Assembly (NCBI GenBank): GCA_964498585.1
Contig: CAZCHH010000040.1
Span: forward strand, 1-32,526
DNA from: JAAYJM01 sp964498585
Lineage (GTDB): Bacteria > Bacteroidota > Ignavibacteria > Kapaibacteriales > UBA2268
DNA length: 32,526 nt
Direction of reading: 5' to 3'
Below, one piece after another: positions 24,673 to 31,770 of this stretch (positions within the stretch are counted from its first letter, which is position 1; the number at the start of each line of letters is the position of its first letter). The notes beneath the pieces were generated by a model. The model was given only the letters and a program-made list of their open reading frames with translations, made no database searches and was not told where the DNA came from. Made by a program: the position numbers and the translations under genes.

Positions 24673-25059
24673 CTACCAAATTCTAGCAACTCCATATGAA
24701 TCAAAAATCTTATCTTTACTAATAATTGGTAAATCTTCAAATAAAGCTTGTGATATTATAATTCTATCGAATGGGTCTCTGTGGATTATTTGCAGTTTTG
24801 AATATTTTATTAAATGATTTGTTTTGATTGGCAATATTTCAAAGTTATATAATTCAAGCTCTTGAATAAACTTGTCAAATGGTTTTGTTAGAAATAATTT
24901 TCCGATATTTAACTTTATAGCAATTTCCCATAAACTTGCAATACTTACATAAATATTGTTATTCAAGCTTTTTATATAAGTAATTGTTTTTTCTGTTAAT
25001 TCGGTGTTTCCTTCGGAAAACCAAATAAGCGAATGAGTATCAAGCAAAATATCCATCAC
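24673..25059 (-). CDS. vapC: PIN-domain toxin VapC
   Basis: A 128-aa PIN-domain ribonuclease. The acidic metal-binding set is visible: Asp7 (LLDTH), Glu45 (SLWEIAIK), Asp95 and Asp98 (HRDPFDR) and Asp116 (SKD). VapC toxins of this type cleave RNA, often initiator tRNA or rRNA. The gene overlaps its antitoxin gene by four bases, so the two are co-translated. It is the leftmost module of the island and lies between palindrome copies 1 and 2. Confidence 0.88.
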   Translation of the reverse strand: MMDILLDTHSLIWFSEGNTELTEKTITYIKSLNNNIYVSIASLWEIAIKLNIGKLFLTKPFDKFIQELELYNFEILPIKTNHLIKYSKLQIIHRDPFDRIIISQALFEDLPIISKDKIFDSYGVARIW

Positions 25060-25262
25060 ATATATTCTTTAAAATCTTCTAAAGGTTCATCAAAATCTAA
25101 AGACATAATAAATGTACCTTTAGCAAATCCGAATGGCCTTTCATCTGTAGATTTCTGATTAAGGTGCGAACTTTCTTTTATTGAATCAATGTAGTTCAAT
25201 ATTTTCAATTGAATACTTTCAGGAAGCTTTTCTACTTTTTGATAGATTGTATCTTGCAACAT
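25056..25262 (-). CDS. VapB-like antitoxin (DUF2281 type)
   Basis: A 68-aa protein. The N-terminal half is a helix (VEKLPESIQLKILNYIDS) and the C-terminal half has GFAKGTFIMSLDFDEPLEDF, the hallmark of DUF2281 antitoxins that pair with PIN toxins. It lies directly upstream of vapC and overlaps it by four bases. The C-terminal stretch should bind the toxin. Confidence 0.82.
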   Translation of the reverse strand: MLQDTIYQKVEKLPESIQLKILNYIDSIKESSHLNQKSTDERPFGFAKGTFIMSLDFDEPLEDFKEYM

Positions 25263-25343
25263 TATAAAATTCTTTCTTTTATTTGAAATAATTAACGAAT
25301 AAAACTGAGAAATATTTGAAAAAAATCAGTTTGTATATTCAGA

Positions 25344-25434
25344 AGAAAGCCGAAGCGGTAGACGTCGTAGCTTGATGTTGTCGGCTCAAGCATTCCAAAC
25401 GGGTAGTAGTTAAATGTTTCTAATGTATTCAAAG
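25344..25434. repeat. TA-island palindrome, copy 2 (right half with extension)
   Basis: Only the right arm of the palindrome is present (GAAAGCCGAAGCGGTAG), followed by an extension also found at copy 4: a small hairpin GCTTGA/TCAAGC, then CCAAACGGGTAGTAGTTAAA and ATTCAAAG. It abuts the end of the first higA gene and matches 26901-26991 at roughly 85-90 percent identity. Confidence 0.65.
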
Positions 25435-25440
25435 AAAATA

Positions 25441-25752
25441 TTATGCAAATTCGCTTTGAGTAATAGATTTTGCTGGTTTAATTTTTGAAAGAACATTGTA
25501 ATTTGTCTTTTGCTCTTCTTCAATGTCATAATCGCTTTGTAAACCGAGCCAAAATTTTGCAGAATTTCCAAAATATAAACTTAATTTCAGAGCAATTTCT
25601 GCATTTATACTTTTTTTACAATCAATAATCTGTTGAATATTACTTTGTTCAATAAACAAATCACTTGCAATTTGATAAACTGATATTTTCATCGGCTTAA
25701 GAAATTCTTCTAATAAAACTTCGCCGGGATGTATATTTTTTAGTGTATTCAT
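25441..25752 (-). CDS. higA: HigA antitoxin, copy 1
   Basis: A 103-aa helix-turn-helix protein of the HigA/VapI family (HPGEVLLEEFLKPMKIS at the start, then the XRE-type DNA-binding domain to about residue 70, with FWLGLQSDYD). It should neutralise HigB and repress the operon. It lies nine bases downstream of higB, with AAAGGA between the genes. The protein is identical to the one at 26998-27309. Confidence 0.9.
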   Translation of the reverse strand: MNTLKNIHPGEVLLEEFLKPMKISVYQIASDLFIEQSNIQQIIDCKKSINAEIALKLSLYFGNSAKFWLGLQSDYDIEEEQKTNYNVLSKIKPAKSITQSEFA

Positions 25753-25761
25753 ATTATTCCT

Positions 25762-26040
25762 TTAATGATAGTCAATTATTGTAACTTCATAAGCATTATT
25801 TTGTTCCCATTTAAAAGTAATTCTCCATTTGTCGTTGATTCTAATGCTATAAAAATTATTCATATTTAATAATTTCTCCAACCTGTTTGACTGAGGAACT
25901 TTCAAGTCTATTAAACTTTGTGAGTTATTAAGCATCCTTAATTTTCTTCTACCTATTTCCTGAATTTCATTTGGAATTGACTTAACTCGTTTTCCAATCC
26001 AGATTATTTCAGTATCTTTAGAACTAAACGTAACAATCAT
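25762..26040 (-). CDS. higB: HigB toxin, copy 1
   Basis: A 92-aa RelE-superfamily mRNA interferase of the HigB (plasmid maintenance killer) branch: IVTFSSKDTE at the start, then IGRRKLRMLN, YSIRINDKWRITF and VTIIDYH at the end. These enzymes cleave mRNA at the ribosome. Toxin-first order is usual for higBA. The protein and about 75 bp of its upstream region are identical to the copy at 27319-27597. Confidence 0.9.
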   Translation of the reverse strand: MIVTFSSKDTEIIWIGKRVKSIPNEIQEIGRRKLRMLNNSQSLIDLKVPQSNRLEKLLNMNNFYSIRINDKWRITFKWEQNNAYEVTIIDYH

Positions 26041-26108
26041 TTAACTATTTTATTAATAATTACTTAATTTTATTAAAATATATACAATTTTATAAAGAAA
26101 TGAAAAAT

Positions 26109-26156
26109 GCTTTTACTTCGCCCTCCCGCACTATTCCAACGAAAGCCGAAGCGGTT
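26109..26156. repeat. TA-island palindrome, copy 3
   Basis: Left arm as in copies 1 and 5 (TTCGCCCTCCCGC), right arm as in copy 4 (CCAACGAAAGCCGAAGCGG), so the inner stem is broken. It separates the first higBA from hepT; the hepT stop codon lies at its end. A chimaera of two repeat subtypes, as expected from recombination. Confidence 0.65.
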
Positions 26157-26532
26157 AATCGAATAAATTAATTGAAAAAACAATTTCTTCTTTTTGGCAG
26201 ATTTCTTTAATTTGAATCAAATTAGTTGGTAAATGATTTTTAATTATATCCCAGATAATTACGTAGTCAATGCCAAAATACTCGTGAGTTATTTTATTTC
26301 GAAGATAATACATTTCTTCCCAGGGAAGAGCAGGATATTTATTTTTTAGTTCAATTGAAATATGTTTTGATGCTTCACCAATTACTTCAAGATTTCTTAC
26401 AACTGCATCAATCGTTTTGTTATCTTTAATAAATTCATTATAATCCATATCTTTTATATATTCATCAATTCGCTGGATTGACTGAATAATATCAAAAAGA
26501 TATAAATCATTTTTCCGTAGAGATTTTTTCAT
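26155..26532 (-). CDS. hepT: HepT-type HEPN ribonuclease toxin (DUF86)
   Basis: A 125-aa helical HEPN protein with the complete HepT motif RX4HXY: Arg78, His83 and Tyr85 in RNKITHEYFG. HepT dimers cut RNA with the Arg/His pair, and the Tyr is the residue that the partner MntA modifies with AMP to silence the toxin (known for the characterised Shewanella and cyanobacterial systems). The gene overlaps mntA by four bases (ATGA). Complete and apparently functional. Confidence 0.9.
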   Translation of the reverse strand: MKKSLRKNDLYLFDIIQSIQRIDEYIKDMDYNEFIKDNKTIDAVVRNLEVIGEASKHISIELKNKYPALPWEEMYYLRNKITHEYFGIDYVIIWDIIKNHLPTNLIQIKEICQKEEIVFSINLFD

Positions 26533-26819
26533 ATATATTGGATAGATTGCAATACATCATTTTTTATTACATCTTTTAAAGCTAATTGAGTTACAAGGTC
26601 AATTTTTTTCCCAAAAGTGTTTTCAAGGAAAATTTCCAGTGAAAAGAATTGCCAGCCAACAGGTTTGCTAAATTCAACCAAAATATCAATATCGCTTTCA
26701 TCGGTATAAGTATTATCACAATAAGAGCCAAACAAACCCATTTTTGAAACAGAAAATTCTTTATTCAAATATGGTTTTAACTCTTTTAATTTATTCAATA
26801 TTTTTTCTTTTTCACTCAT
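26529..26819 (-). CDS. mntA: MntA-type nucleotidyltransferase antitoxin
   Basis: A 96-aa minimal nucleotidyltransferase. GSX10DXD is intact: Gly31-Ser32 in GLFGSYC, Asp43 and Asp45 in SDIDILVEF. By analogy with known pairs it AMPylates HepT. It is upstream of hepT and overlaps it. The pair lies between palindrome copies 3 and 4 and between the two identical higBA copies. Confidence 0.9.
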   Translation of the reverse strand: MSEKEKILNKLKELKPYLNKEFSVSKMGLFGSYCDNTYTDESDIDILVEFSKPVGWQFFSLEIFLENTFGKKIDLVTQLALKDVIKNDVLQSIQYI

Positions 26820-26870
26820 AAAACAAAAATACTTAAATTTAGCAAAATTTAAAAGAAAAATTTGAAATTT

Positions 26871-26991
26871 CTTTTACTTCGTCGTCCCGCTCCATTCCGA
26901 CGAAAGCCGAAGAGGTAGCTGCTGTAGCTTGGCGTTGTCGGTTCAAGCATCCCAAACGGGTAGTAGTTAAACGTTTCTATGCTGTTCAAAG
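26871..26991. repeat. TA-island palindrome, copy 4 (full length with extension)
   Basis: The longest copy, about 120 bp. Inner stem TTCGTCG/CGACGAA where copies 1 and 5 have TTCGCCC/GGGCGAA: both sides have changed together. The extension has hairpin GCTTG/CAAGC, then CCCAAACGGG, GTAGTAGTTAAAC and GTTCAAAG. It lies 50 bases upstream of mntA and ends at the second higA stop. Confidence 0.7.
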
Positions 26992-26997
26992 TAAATA

Positions 26998-27309
26998 CTA
27001 TGCAAATTCACTTTGAGTAATGGATTTTGCTGGTTTTATTTTTGAAAGAACATTGTAATTTGTCTTTTGCTCTTCTTCAATGTCATAATCGCTTTGTAAA
27101 CCGAGCCAAAATTTTGCAGAATTTCCAAAATATAAACTTAATTTCAGAGCAATTTCTGCATTTATACTTTTTTTACAATCAATAATCTGTTGAATATTAC
27201 TTTGTTCAATAAACAAATCACTTGCAATTTGATAAACTGATATTTTCATCGGCTTAAGAAATTCTTCTAATAAAACTTCGCCGGGATGTATATTTTTTAG
27301 TGTATTCAT
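26998..27309 (-). CDS. higA: HigA antitoxin, copy 2
   Basis: A 103-aa HigA with the same protein sequence as 25441-25752. The genes differ only by three silent changes, all in the last about 55 bases (Ile, Ser and Ser codons). Nine bases downstream of its higB. Because both copies make the same antitoxin, each operon can be repressed and neutralised by either. Confidence 0.9.
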   Translation of the reverse strand: MNTLKNIHPGEVLLEEFLKPMKISVYQIASDLFIEQSNIQQIIDCKKSINAEIALKLSLYFGNSAKFWLGLQSDYDIEEEQKTNYNVLSKIKPAKSITQSEFA

Positions 27310-27318
27310 ATTATTCCT

Positions 27319-27597
27319 TTAATGATAGTCAATTATTGTAACTTCATAAGCATTATTTTGTTCCCATTTAAAAGTAATTCTCCATTTGTCGTTGATTCTA
27401 ATGCTATAAAAATTATTCATATTTAATAATTTCTCCAACCTGTTTGACTGAGGAACTTTCAAGTCTATTAAACTTTGTGAGTTATTAAGCATCCTTAATT
27501 TTCTTCTACCTATTTCCTGAATTTCATTTGGAATTGACTTAACTCGTTTTCCAATCCAGATTATTTCAGTATCTTTAGAACTAAACGTAACAATCAT
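27319..27597 (-). CDS. higB: HigB toxin, copy 2
   Basis: A 92-aa HigB identical to the product of 25762-26040, with identical DNA through the gene and upstream to the palindrome at 27666. It is the rightmost module of the island. Confidence 0.9.
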   Translation of the reverse strand: MIVTFSSKDTEIIWIGKRVKSIPNEIQEIGRRKLRMLNNSQSLIDLKVPQSNRLEKLLNMNNFYSIRINDKWRITFKWEQNNAYEVTIIDYH

Positions 27598-27665
27598 TTA
27601 ACTATTTTATTAATAATTACTTAATTTTATTAAAATATATACAATTTTATAAAGAAATGAAAAAT

Positions 27666-27712
27666 GCTTTTACTTCGCCCTCCCGCTCCCTACGGGCGAA
27701 AGCTGAAGCGGT
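27666..27712. repeat. TA-island palindrome, copy 5
   Basis: GCTT-ttac-TTCGCCC-13-base loop-GGGCGAA-agctg-AAGC, then CGGT. A near-match of copy 1 and the right edge of the island. Confidence 0.7.
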
Positions 27713-27779
27713 CGAATATGTAAAATATTGGTTATTCTCTTTCCCAAGCTCAACTTGAAAAGAAGTTTGCTTTTTTTCC

Positions 27780-27812
27780 ATTCATCCGATGACTCGCAGT
27801 CATCGGATGAAT
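27780..27812. repeat. ATTCATCCGATGACT hairpin, copy 2
   Basis: ATTCATCCGATGACT pairs perfectly with AGTCATCGGATGAAT around CGC. It lies 25 bases past the stop of the minus-strand FAD oxidase. Reading the minus strand, a GGAAAAAAAG follows, not a T-run; on the plus strand ATTAAAG follows. Same family as 8801-8833 and 31771-31816. Confidence 0.65.
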
Positions 27813-27836
27813 TAAAGAAAACAGCTCAACCAAACT

Positions 27837-29318
27837 CTACTGCACATCAAAAAGTGTATTTCGTGCAAGCAGCATCTTTGGGTCGAAGATTCTTTTTATA
27901 TCAATCATTTCATTTATGGCTTTCAAACCGTATAGCAGCTTCAAATAATCTTTCTTTAATTTGCCTACGCCGTGTTCTGCTGAAATAGTGCCACCGAGAT
28001 TTATTGCCTCCTGAATGCAAATATCCATAAACTGCTTTGCGTTCAAAAGTTCTTCATCATTATGCACAAAAACGTTTGAATGTAAATGGGAATTTCCGAT
28101 ATGCCCAAAAATTACGTGGTCTAATTTCAATTCGTTTACCTTTTCTTTTACGAAATTGTAGTATGTTCTGATGTTTTTGTCCGGAACGGCAGTATCAAGA
28201 TACATTTTCTTTTGCTTGCGGTTTGTAATGATTTCTTGCACTTTTAAAGGCAAGGCATGGCGAAATTCCTTGAAATTCTGATGCTCTTTATCGCTTAATG
28301 CAATCCAGGTATTATCGCCCAGATTTGAATATTTGGAAATGGTTTCACTCCAAATTGATAAAATTACATCTTCATTGTCAGCGGAAAACTCTTGCTCAAT
28401 CCAAATGGCACCAGTGCAATTATCAGGAAGTTGCGGATACTCTTCTTTCAAAAGGCAAATCGAATTGCTGTCAAAATACTCAATCAAGCGAGCAGAAATA
28501 CCTGTTTCTTTGTTGTATTCATAAAGGTTATTTTTCTTTGAAGTATCGCGGACATAATCCACAAAATCGAACAAATTGCTTTCATTATCGAAGAAAATAA
28601 TTGCTCCAAGCACTTTTTCCGGTTTTGGCAGTAAATTAAGTGTAATAAGTTTATTCAAACCCAATGTCCCTTCACTGCCGATGAACAAATCCATAGCGTC
28701 CATAAAAGGATTGAGATAATAGCCGGCAGAATGTTTAACGTTAGGCATTTTTATAGCTGGAATTTTAAAAGCGTATTCATTTCCTTGCTTGGATTTAACG
28801 CGAATCCCTTTTTTAGGTATGATTTCCACATTTCTTTTAAGCTGAAGTTCATCGCCATTAATCAGATTTAGTTGTAGCTTTGAGCACCAGTCGCGTGTCT
28901 GACCGTATTTGAAAGTACGCGATCCGGAAGCATTCGTTGCTATATTTCCACCGATTGAACTGTTCTTTTCAGTTGGATTTGTAGGATAAATCAAATTAAT
29001 AGGGTTTAGCTCGGCTTCCAGTTCAAAAACCTTCACACCGGGTTCGACTATTGCAATGCGTTTTTTTTCGTCAATATCAACGATTTTATTCAGTCGTTCA
29101 TAAGAAATAACTGCTCCTTCAAGCGGCACGCAGGCGCCGGTCAGTCCGGTTTTGCTGCCAGCCGGAGTAAGCGGGGTGCCGTTTTCCCAACATTCCAAAG
29201 CAACATCGCGTATTTCTTCGATGCTTTCCGGAATATATACTTTTTCAAGATTTCCGTGTAAATTAGAGGCATCTGTCCTAAATTCCTCTAAAAAATCCTT
29301 TTCGGTTTTGATAATCAT
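27837..29318 (-). CDS. FAD-linked oxidase, GlcD / D-lactate dehydrogenase family
   Basis: A 493-aa flavoprotein. The FAD-binding PCMH domain has TPAGSKTGLTGACVPLEG and TNPTEKNSSIGGNIATN, then ASGSRTFKYG; the C-terminal oxidase domain has HIGNSHLH and SAEHGVGKLKKDYL near the end. The family oxidises 2-hydroxy acids (glycolate, D-lactate, D-2-hydroxyglutarate) and passes electrons to quinone or another acceptor. The frame stays open 47 codons further upstream to 29459, but that part overlaps the preceding gene and shows no family similarity, so the ATG at 29318, ten bases after that gene's stop, is chosen. Exact substrate is not decided. Confidence 0.88.
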   Translation of the reverse strand: MIIKTEKDFLEEFRTDASNLHGNLEKVYIPESIEEIRDVALECWENGTPLTPAGSKTGLTGACVPLEGAVISYERLNKIVDIDEKKRIAIVEPGVKVFELEAELNPINLIYPTNPTEKNSSIGGNIATNASGSRTFKYGQTRDWCSKLQLNLINGDELQLKRNVEIIPKKGIRVKSKQGNEYAFKIPAIKMPNVKHSAGYYLNPFMDAMDLFIGSEGTLGLNKLITLNLLPKPEKVLGAIIFFDNESNLFDFVDYVRDTSKKNNLYEYNKETGISARLIEYFDSNSICLLKEEYPQLPDNCTGAIWIEQEFSADNEDVILSIWSETISKYSNLGDNTWIALSDKEHQNFKEFRHALPLKVQEIITNRKQKKMYLDTAVPDKNIRTYYNFVKEKVNELKLDHVIFGHIGNSHLHSNVFVHNDEELLNAKQFMDICIQEAINLGGTISAEHGVGKLKKDYLKLLYGLKAINEMIDIKRIFDPKMLLARNTLFDVQ

Positions 29319-29328
29319 AAAACACCAT

Positions 29329-30102
29329 TTATATTCTTTTAATAAATTCAAAATGAATATTTCTTGTAATATTGTCTGAGTCCTTGAAATGAATAAATAA
29401 ATCTTTAAATTGGAATTCAAAAGTAAAGCCGCTGGTAATTGGAATACGCAGTGAAGCATTTAACAATCCTTTTTTTGATAGATAAAGGTCTTCTTTGTCG
29501 TCAAGAGTAGCATTGTATTCCACATTTAGCGATGCGTAAGTATGAATTGACTGCTCAAATCCAACGTAAAAATTCAGCGCCTTGTGTCTTGGCTCGAAAG
29601 AAAAGTTCAGCCCACCGTGTAATGCAGAACTGCCTAAAGCCCAATCATAACTTTTACTTAATGCAATATATGCGCCGGGGGATTGAATTTGGTAACGCTT
29701 TGCATCTTTATTAAAATCCCCATATCCTTGAGTATTTATTCCAATTGCAATAGCCGGAAATGCAAGCTGTTCATTGACAATTCTCCATTTTATCTGAATT
29801 CCGGGATAATTTTGAAATACAAGTTCATCGTTCGATATAAGATTGGTAACAGAATAGCTGAGTCCAACCATAAACTGATTGAATGGAGAAAAAATTAATT
29901 CTGCAAGAAATCCGCCACCAGAATAAACTGAAGCATTTATATCGTAAAAACTCTTAGGTATTATGCCTGCTGTTGGCATATCGACTATGCTAAGCGTTTC
30001 GTATTCTGCGTTTGCCCCTGCGGAGCTTTGTGCTATACTTTTTTCCTTTGTTATTTGGAAAAAAATGATTAGTATTAGTATAATGTAAATTGATTTTTTC
30101 AT
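29329..30102 (-). CDS. Outer-membrane beta-barrel-like protein
   Basis: A 257-aa exported protein. Signal peptide at 1-24 (MKKSIYIILILIIFFQ, ending SIAQ). The mature part has alternating beta-strand texture with aromatic residues and ends in FEFIKRI. Landmarks are DMPTAGIIPKSFYD, FSPFNQFMVGLSYS, PAIAIGINTQGYGD, and SPGAYIALSK. I recall this layout from conserved proteins distantly related to YjbH-type barrels in Ignavibacteria-like genomes, without a proven role. AAAGGA precedes the ATG. The FAD oxidase follows ten bases after its stop, so the two form an operon. Confidence 0.7.
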   Translation of the reverse strand: MKKSIYIILILIIFFQITKEKSIAQSSAGANAEYETLSIVDMPTAGIIPKSFYDINASVYSGGGFLAELIFSPFNQFMVGLSYSVTNLISNDELVFQNYPGIQIKWRIVNEQLAFPAIAIGINTQGYGDFNKDAKRYQIQSPGAYIALSKSYDWALGSSALHGGLNFSFEPRHKALNFYVGFEQSIHTYASLNVEYNATLDDKEDLYLSKKGLLNASLRIPITSGFTFEFQFKDLFIHFKDSDNITRNIHFEFIKRI

Positions 30103-30124
30103 ATTTTAATAAATCCTTTTTATT

Positions 30125-30907
30125 ATGCAATATACAAAAACATTATCTAATAATCTCAAAAAAAATGTCGGAAAATTACTGACAAAGCAAGGTAGATATA
30201 AAAGCAGACAGTTTATTGCAGAGGGTTTTTTAATCAACCAAGAGCTTTTGAATTGTGAAAGCAACTCGCCGGAGTTTGTAATTATTTCCAAACAATGCGA
30301 TGACGAAACGCTCATTTTATCGAAGAAATTCGCAGCAAAAGGAATTGATGTTTTTGAAGCAGAGCAAAATGATTTCGAAAAACTCTGCGACGCCCAAACT
30401 CCGCAGCCGATTTTAAGCATTTTGAAAATGAAAGATGGAATTATTAATAAAAATGAAAACTTCATTGCTCTTGACGGGATTGCAGACCCCGGCAATCTGG
30501 GAACAATCATTAGAACAGCCGACTGGTTTGGCTTCAATAATATTTTGCTTGGGAAAAACTGCGCCGACCAGTATAATCCAAAAGTGATTCGCTCAACTAT
30601 GGGTTCGTTTTTCCATTGCAATATTTTATTCAATAATGATTTGGCTGAGTTTATTCCAAAAAATTACAAGAATTTTGAAATATTTGGGGCTACTCTTGAA
30701 GCAAAGTTAGATATGGAAAAGTGCGTTCCCAAACAAAAATTTGGAATTATTATAGGTAGCGAATCGCATGGAATATCGAAAAACATACGAAAAATAATAG
30801 ATTTTGAATACAGAATAAAGGGCGGTGGACGTGCAGAATCGCTGAACGCATCAATAGCCGCTGGAATCAGTATGTATTGGTTTGGGCATTTAATTGTTAA
30901 TTGTTAG
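30125..30907 (+). CDS. TrmH/SpoU-family RNA 2'-O-methyltransferase
   Basis: A 260-aa SPOUT methyltransferase with an N-terminal substrate-binding domain (RQFIAEGFLI, residues 28-37) and the three knot motifs: NLGTIIRTADWFG (124-136), IIGSESHGIS (209-218) and ESLNASIAAGI (238-248). It methylates a ribose 2'-OH in rRNA or tRNA using S-adenosylmethionine; the layout is like RlmB/RNMTL1-type 23S rRNA enzymes. The ATG lies only 22 bases from the start codon of the divergent gene at 30102, with no good ribosome-binding site, so its message may be leaderless or the promoter may lie inside the neighbour. Confidence 0.9.
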   Translation: MQYTKTLSNNLKKNVGKLLTKQGRYKSRQFIAEGFLINQELLNCESNSPEFVIISKQCDDETLILSKKFAAKGIDVFEAEQNDFEKLCDAQTPQPILSILKMKDGIINKNENFIALDGIADPGNLGTIIRTADWFGFNNILLGKNCADQYNPKVIRSTMGSFFHCNILFNNDLAEFIPKNYKNFEIFGATLEAKLDMEKCVPKQKFGIIIGSESHGISKNIRKIIDFEYRIKGGGRAESLNASIAAGISMYWFGHLIVNC

Positions 30908-30910
30908 AGT

Positions 30911-30991
30911 GTCATTCCGAAACGAAGTGAGAAATCTCACAAGTCATTGCTATCAACAAACTTAAGATTCTTCACTGCGCTACAGAATGAC
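30911..30991. mobile_element. Short MITE copy three bases past the methyltransferase gene
   Basis: A diverged copy of the 16720 family: GTCATTCCGAAACGAAGTGA at the left, TTCTTCACTGCGCTACAGAATGAC as two adjoining parts at the right, shared centre CAAGTCATTGCT. It begins after AGT following the TAG stop at 30905-30907. A fragment of the same family (GGTCATTTCGACTACGCTCA) lies at 31091 and another at 31698. Confidence 0.65.
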
Positions 30992-31150
30992 AACTTTTTG
31001 CTATAATATTGGCAAATGTTCTTTACGAGACTATTCAGCTAACTTCTATTTTTTTGTTTTGGAATAAAGTGTTCTGTAATTGCAGTATCGGTCATTTCGA
31101 CTACGCTCAATACCTGTAAAAATGTAATATTTCTTTTAATTATCTAATTA

Positions 31151-31411
31151 CTATTTATAAACATCTTTTCGATGCTTAATAGCTATAATATCAACAATAT
31201 AATTATCATCAATTATTGAGTATAAAATTCGATAGTTGCCAGAGCGAATCCTCCAAAGTTTATTTGAACCTTGTAACTTTTTGCAGCTGTTTGGTCTTGG
31301 ATTTATTGCTAACAATTCAATTTTATTAACAATTCTTTCAATGTCAGTTTTATTAAAAGATTCCAATTCTTTAACTGCAGATTTGGCAAAAGTTATATTA
31401 TAAATTTGCAT
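31151..31411 (-). CDS. RelE/ParE-type toxin
   Basis: An 86-aa RelE-superfamily mRNA interferase (FAKSAVKELESFNK, then KLQGSNKLWRIRSGNYRILYSI, ending AIKHRKDVY). The Arg-rich WRIRSGNYRILY strand and the C-terminal His/Arg match active RelE proteins. An upstream in-frame TTG at 31429 would add six residues; the ATG at 31411 is preferred, giving a 14-base overlap with the antitoxin gene. Confidence 0.85.
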   Translation of the reverse strand: MQIYNITFAKSAVKELESFNKTDIERIVNKIELLAINPRPNSCKKLQGSNKLWRIRSGNYRILYSIIDDNYIVDIIAIKHRKDVYK

Positions 31412-31595
31412 TAATCTTGCCTGATTCAATAAGTTTTTCCTTTACCGACTTAAAACTTTCACGAGGTTCATTTTCACGGGATTTTGCCAATAAAACATCA
31501 TAAAAATCCTCCCAAACAGATTTATATAATTTTAAATCAATAAGGACAGCAGCTTTTTCACCTCTATCTGTTACAATGTATTGAATTCCTTCCAT
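31398..31595 (-). CDS. Antitoxin of the RelE pair
   Basis: A 65-aa protein: a short beta-rich start (GIQYIVTDRGEKAAVLID, LKLYKSV) like Phd/YefM-type antitoxins, then a charged helical tail (ENEPRESFKSVKEKL) that should bind RelE. It lies upstream of and overlaps the toxin gene. It is smaller than a full YefM, and family assignment is by context. Confidence 0.75.
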   Translation of the reverse strand: MEGIQYIVTDRGEKAAVLIDLKLYKSVWEDFYDVLLAKSRENEPRESFKSVKEKLIESGKINANL

Positions 31596-31770
31596 CTTTA
31601 TCTCTCTTGTTTAATTATTCAATTTATTACTACAAATATATTAAAAAAATTAATTTTATCAATAATAATGTAAATTATTTTTTAGATTTCCATTAAATTG
31701 GTCATTTCGACTATGCTCAATAAGCAATTATTAATTGTTAATTGTAATTTTTCTTTACCAATAACTAACC

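Noticed and set aside
26998..27597. Independent acquisition of a second higBA
   Set aside because: Identity over about 600 bp including non-coding DNA at fixed offset 1557 points to local duplication.
24556..27712. Calling the TA island a true integron with attC sites
   Set aside because: No integrase is present, the palindromes are mostly under 50 bp, and no complete RYYYAAC...GTTRRRY pair can be found; only a half-site match beside the higA genes.
29319..29459. N-terminal extension of the FAD oxidase
   Set aside because: The 47 extra codons overlap the preceding gene, contain no family motif, and the ATG at 29318 fits the operon spacing.
30106..30633. 175-codon open frame on the minus strand
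   Set aside because: Antisense to the methyltransferase gene, whose three SPOUT motifs are clear; no recognisable domain.
31412..31429. TTG start adding six residues to RelE
   Set aside because: An ATG with a normal RelE N terminus and better overlap geometry lies at 31411.
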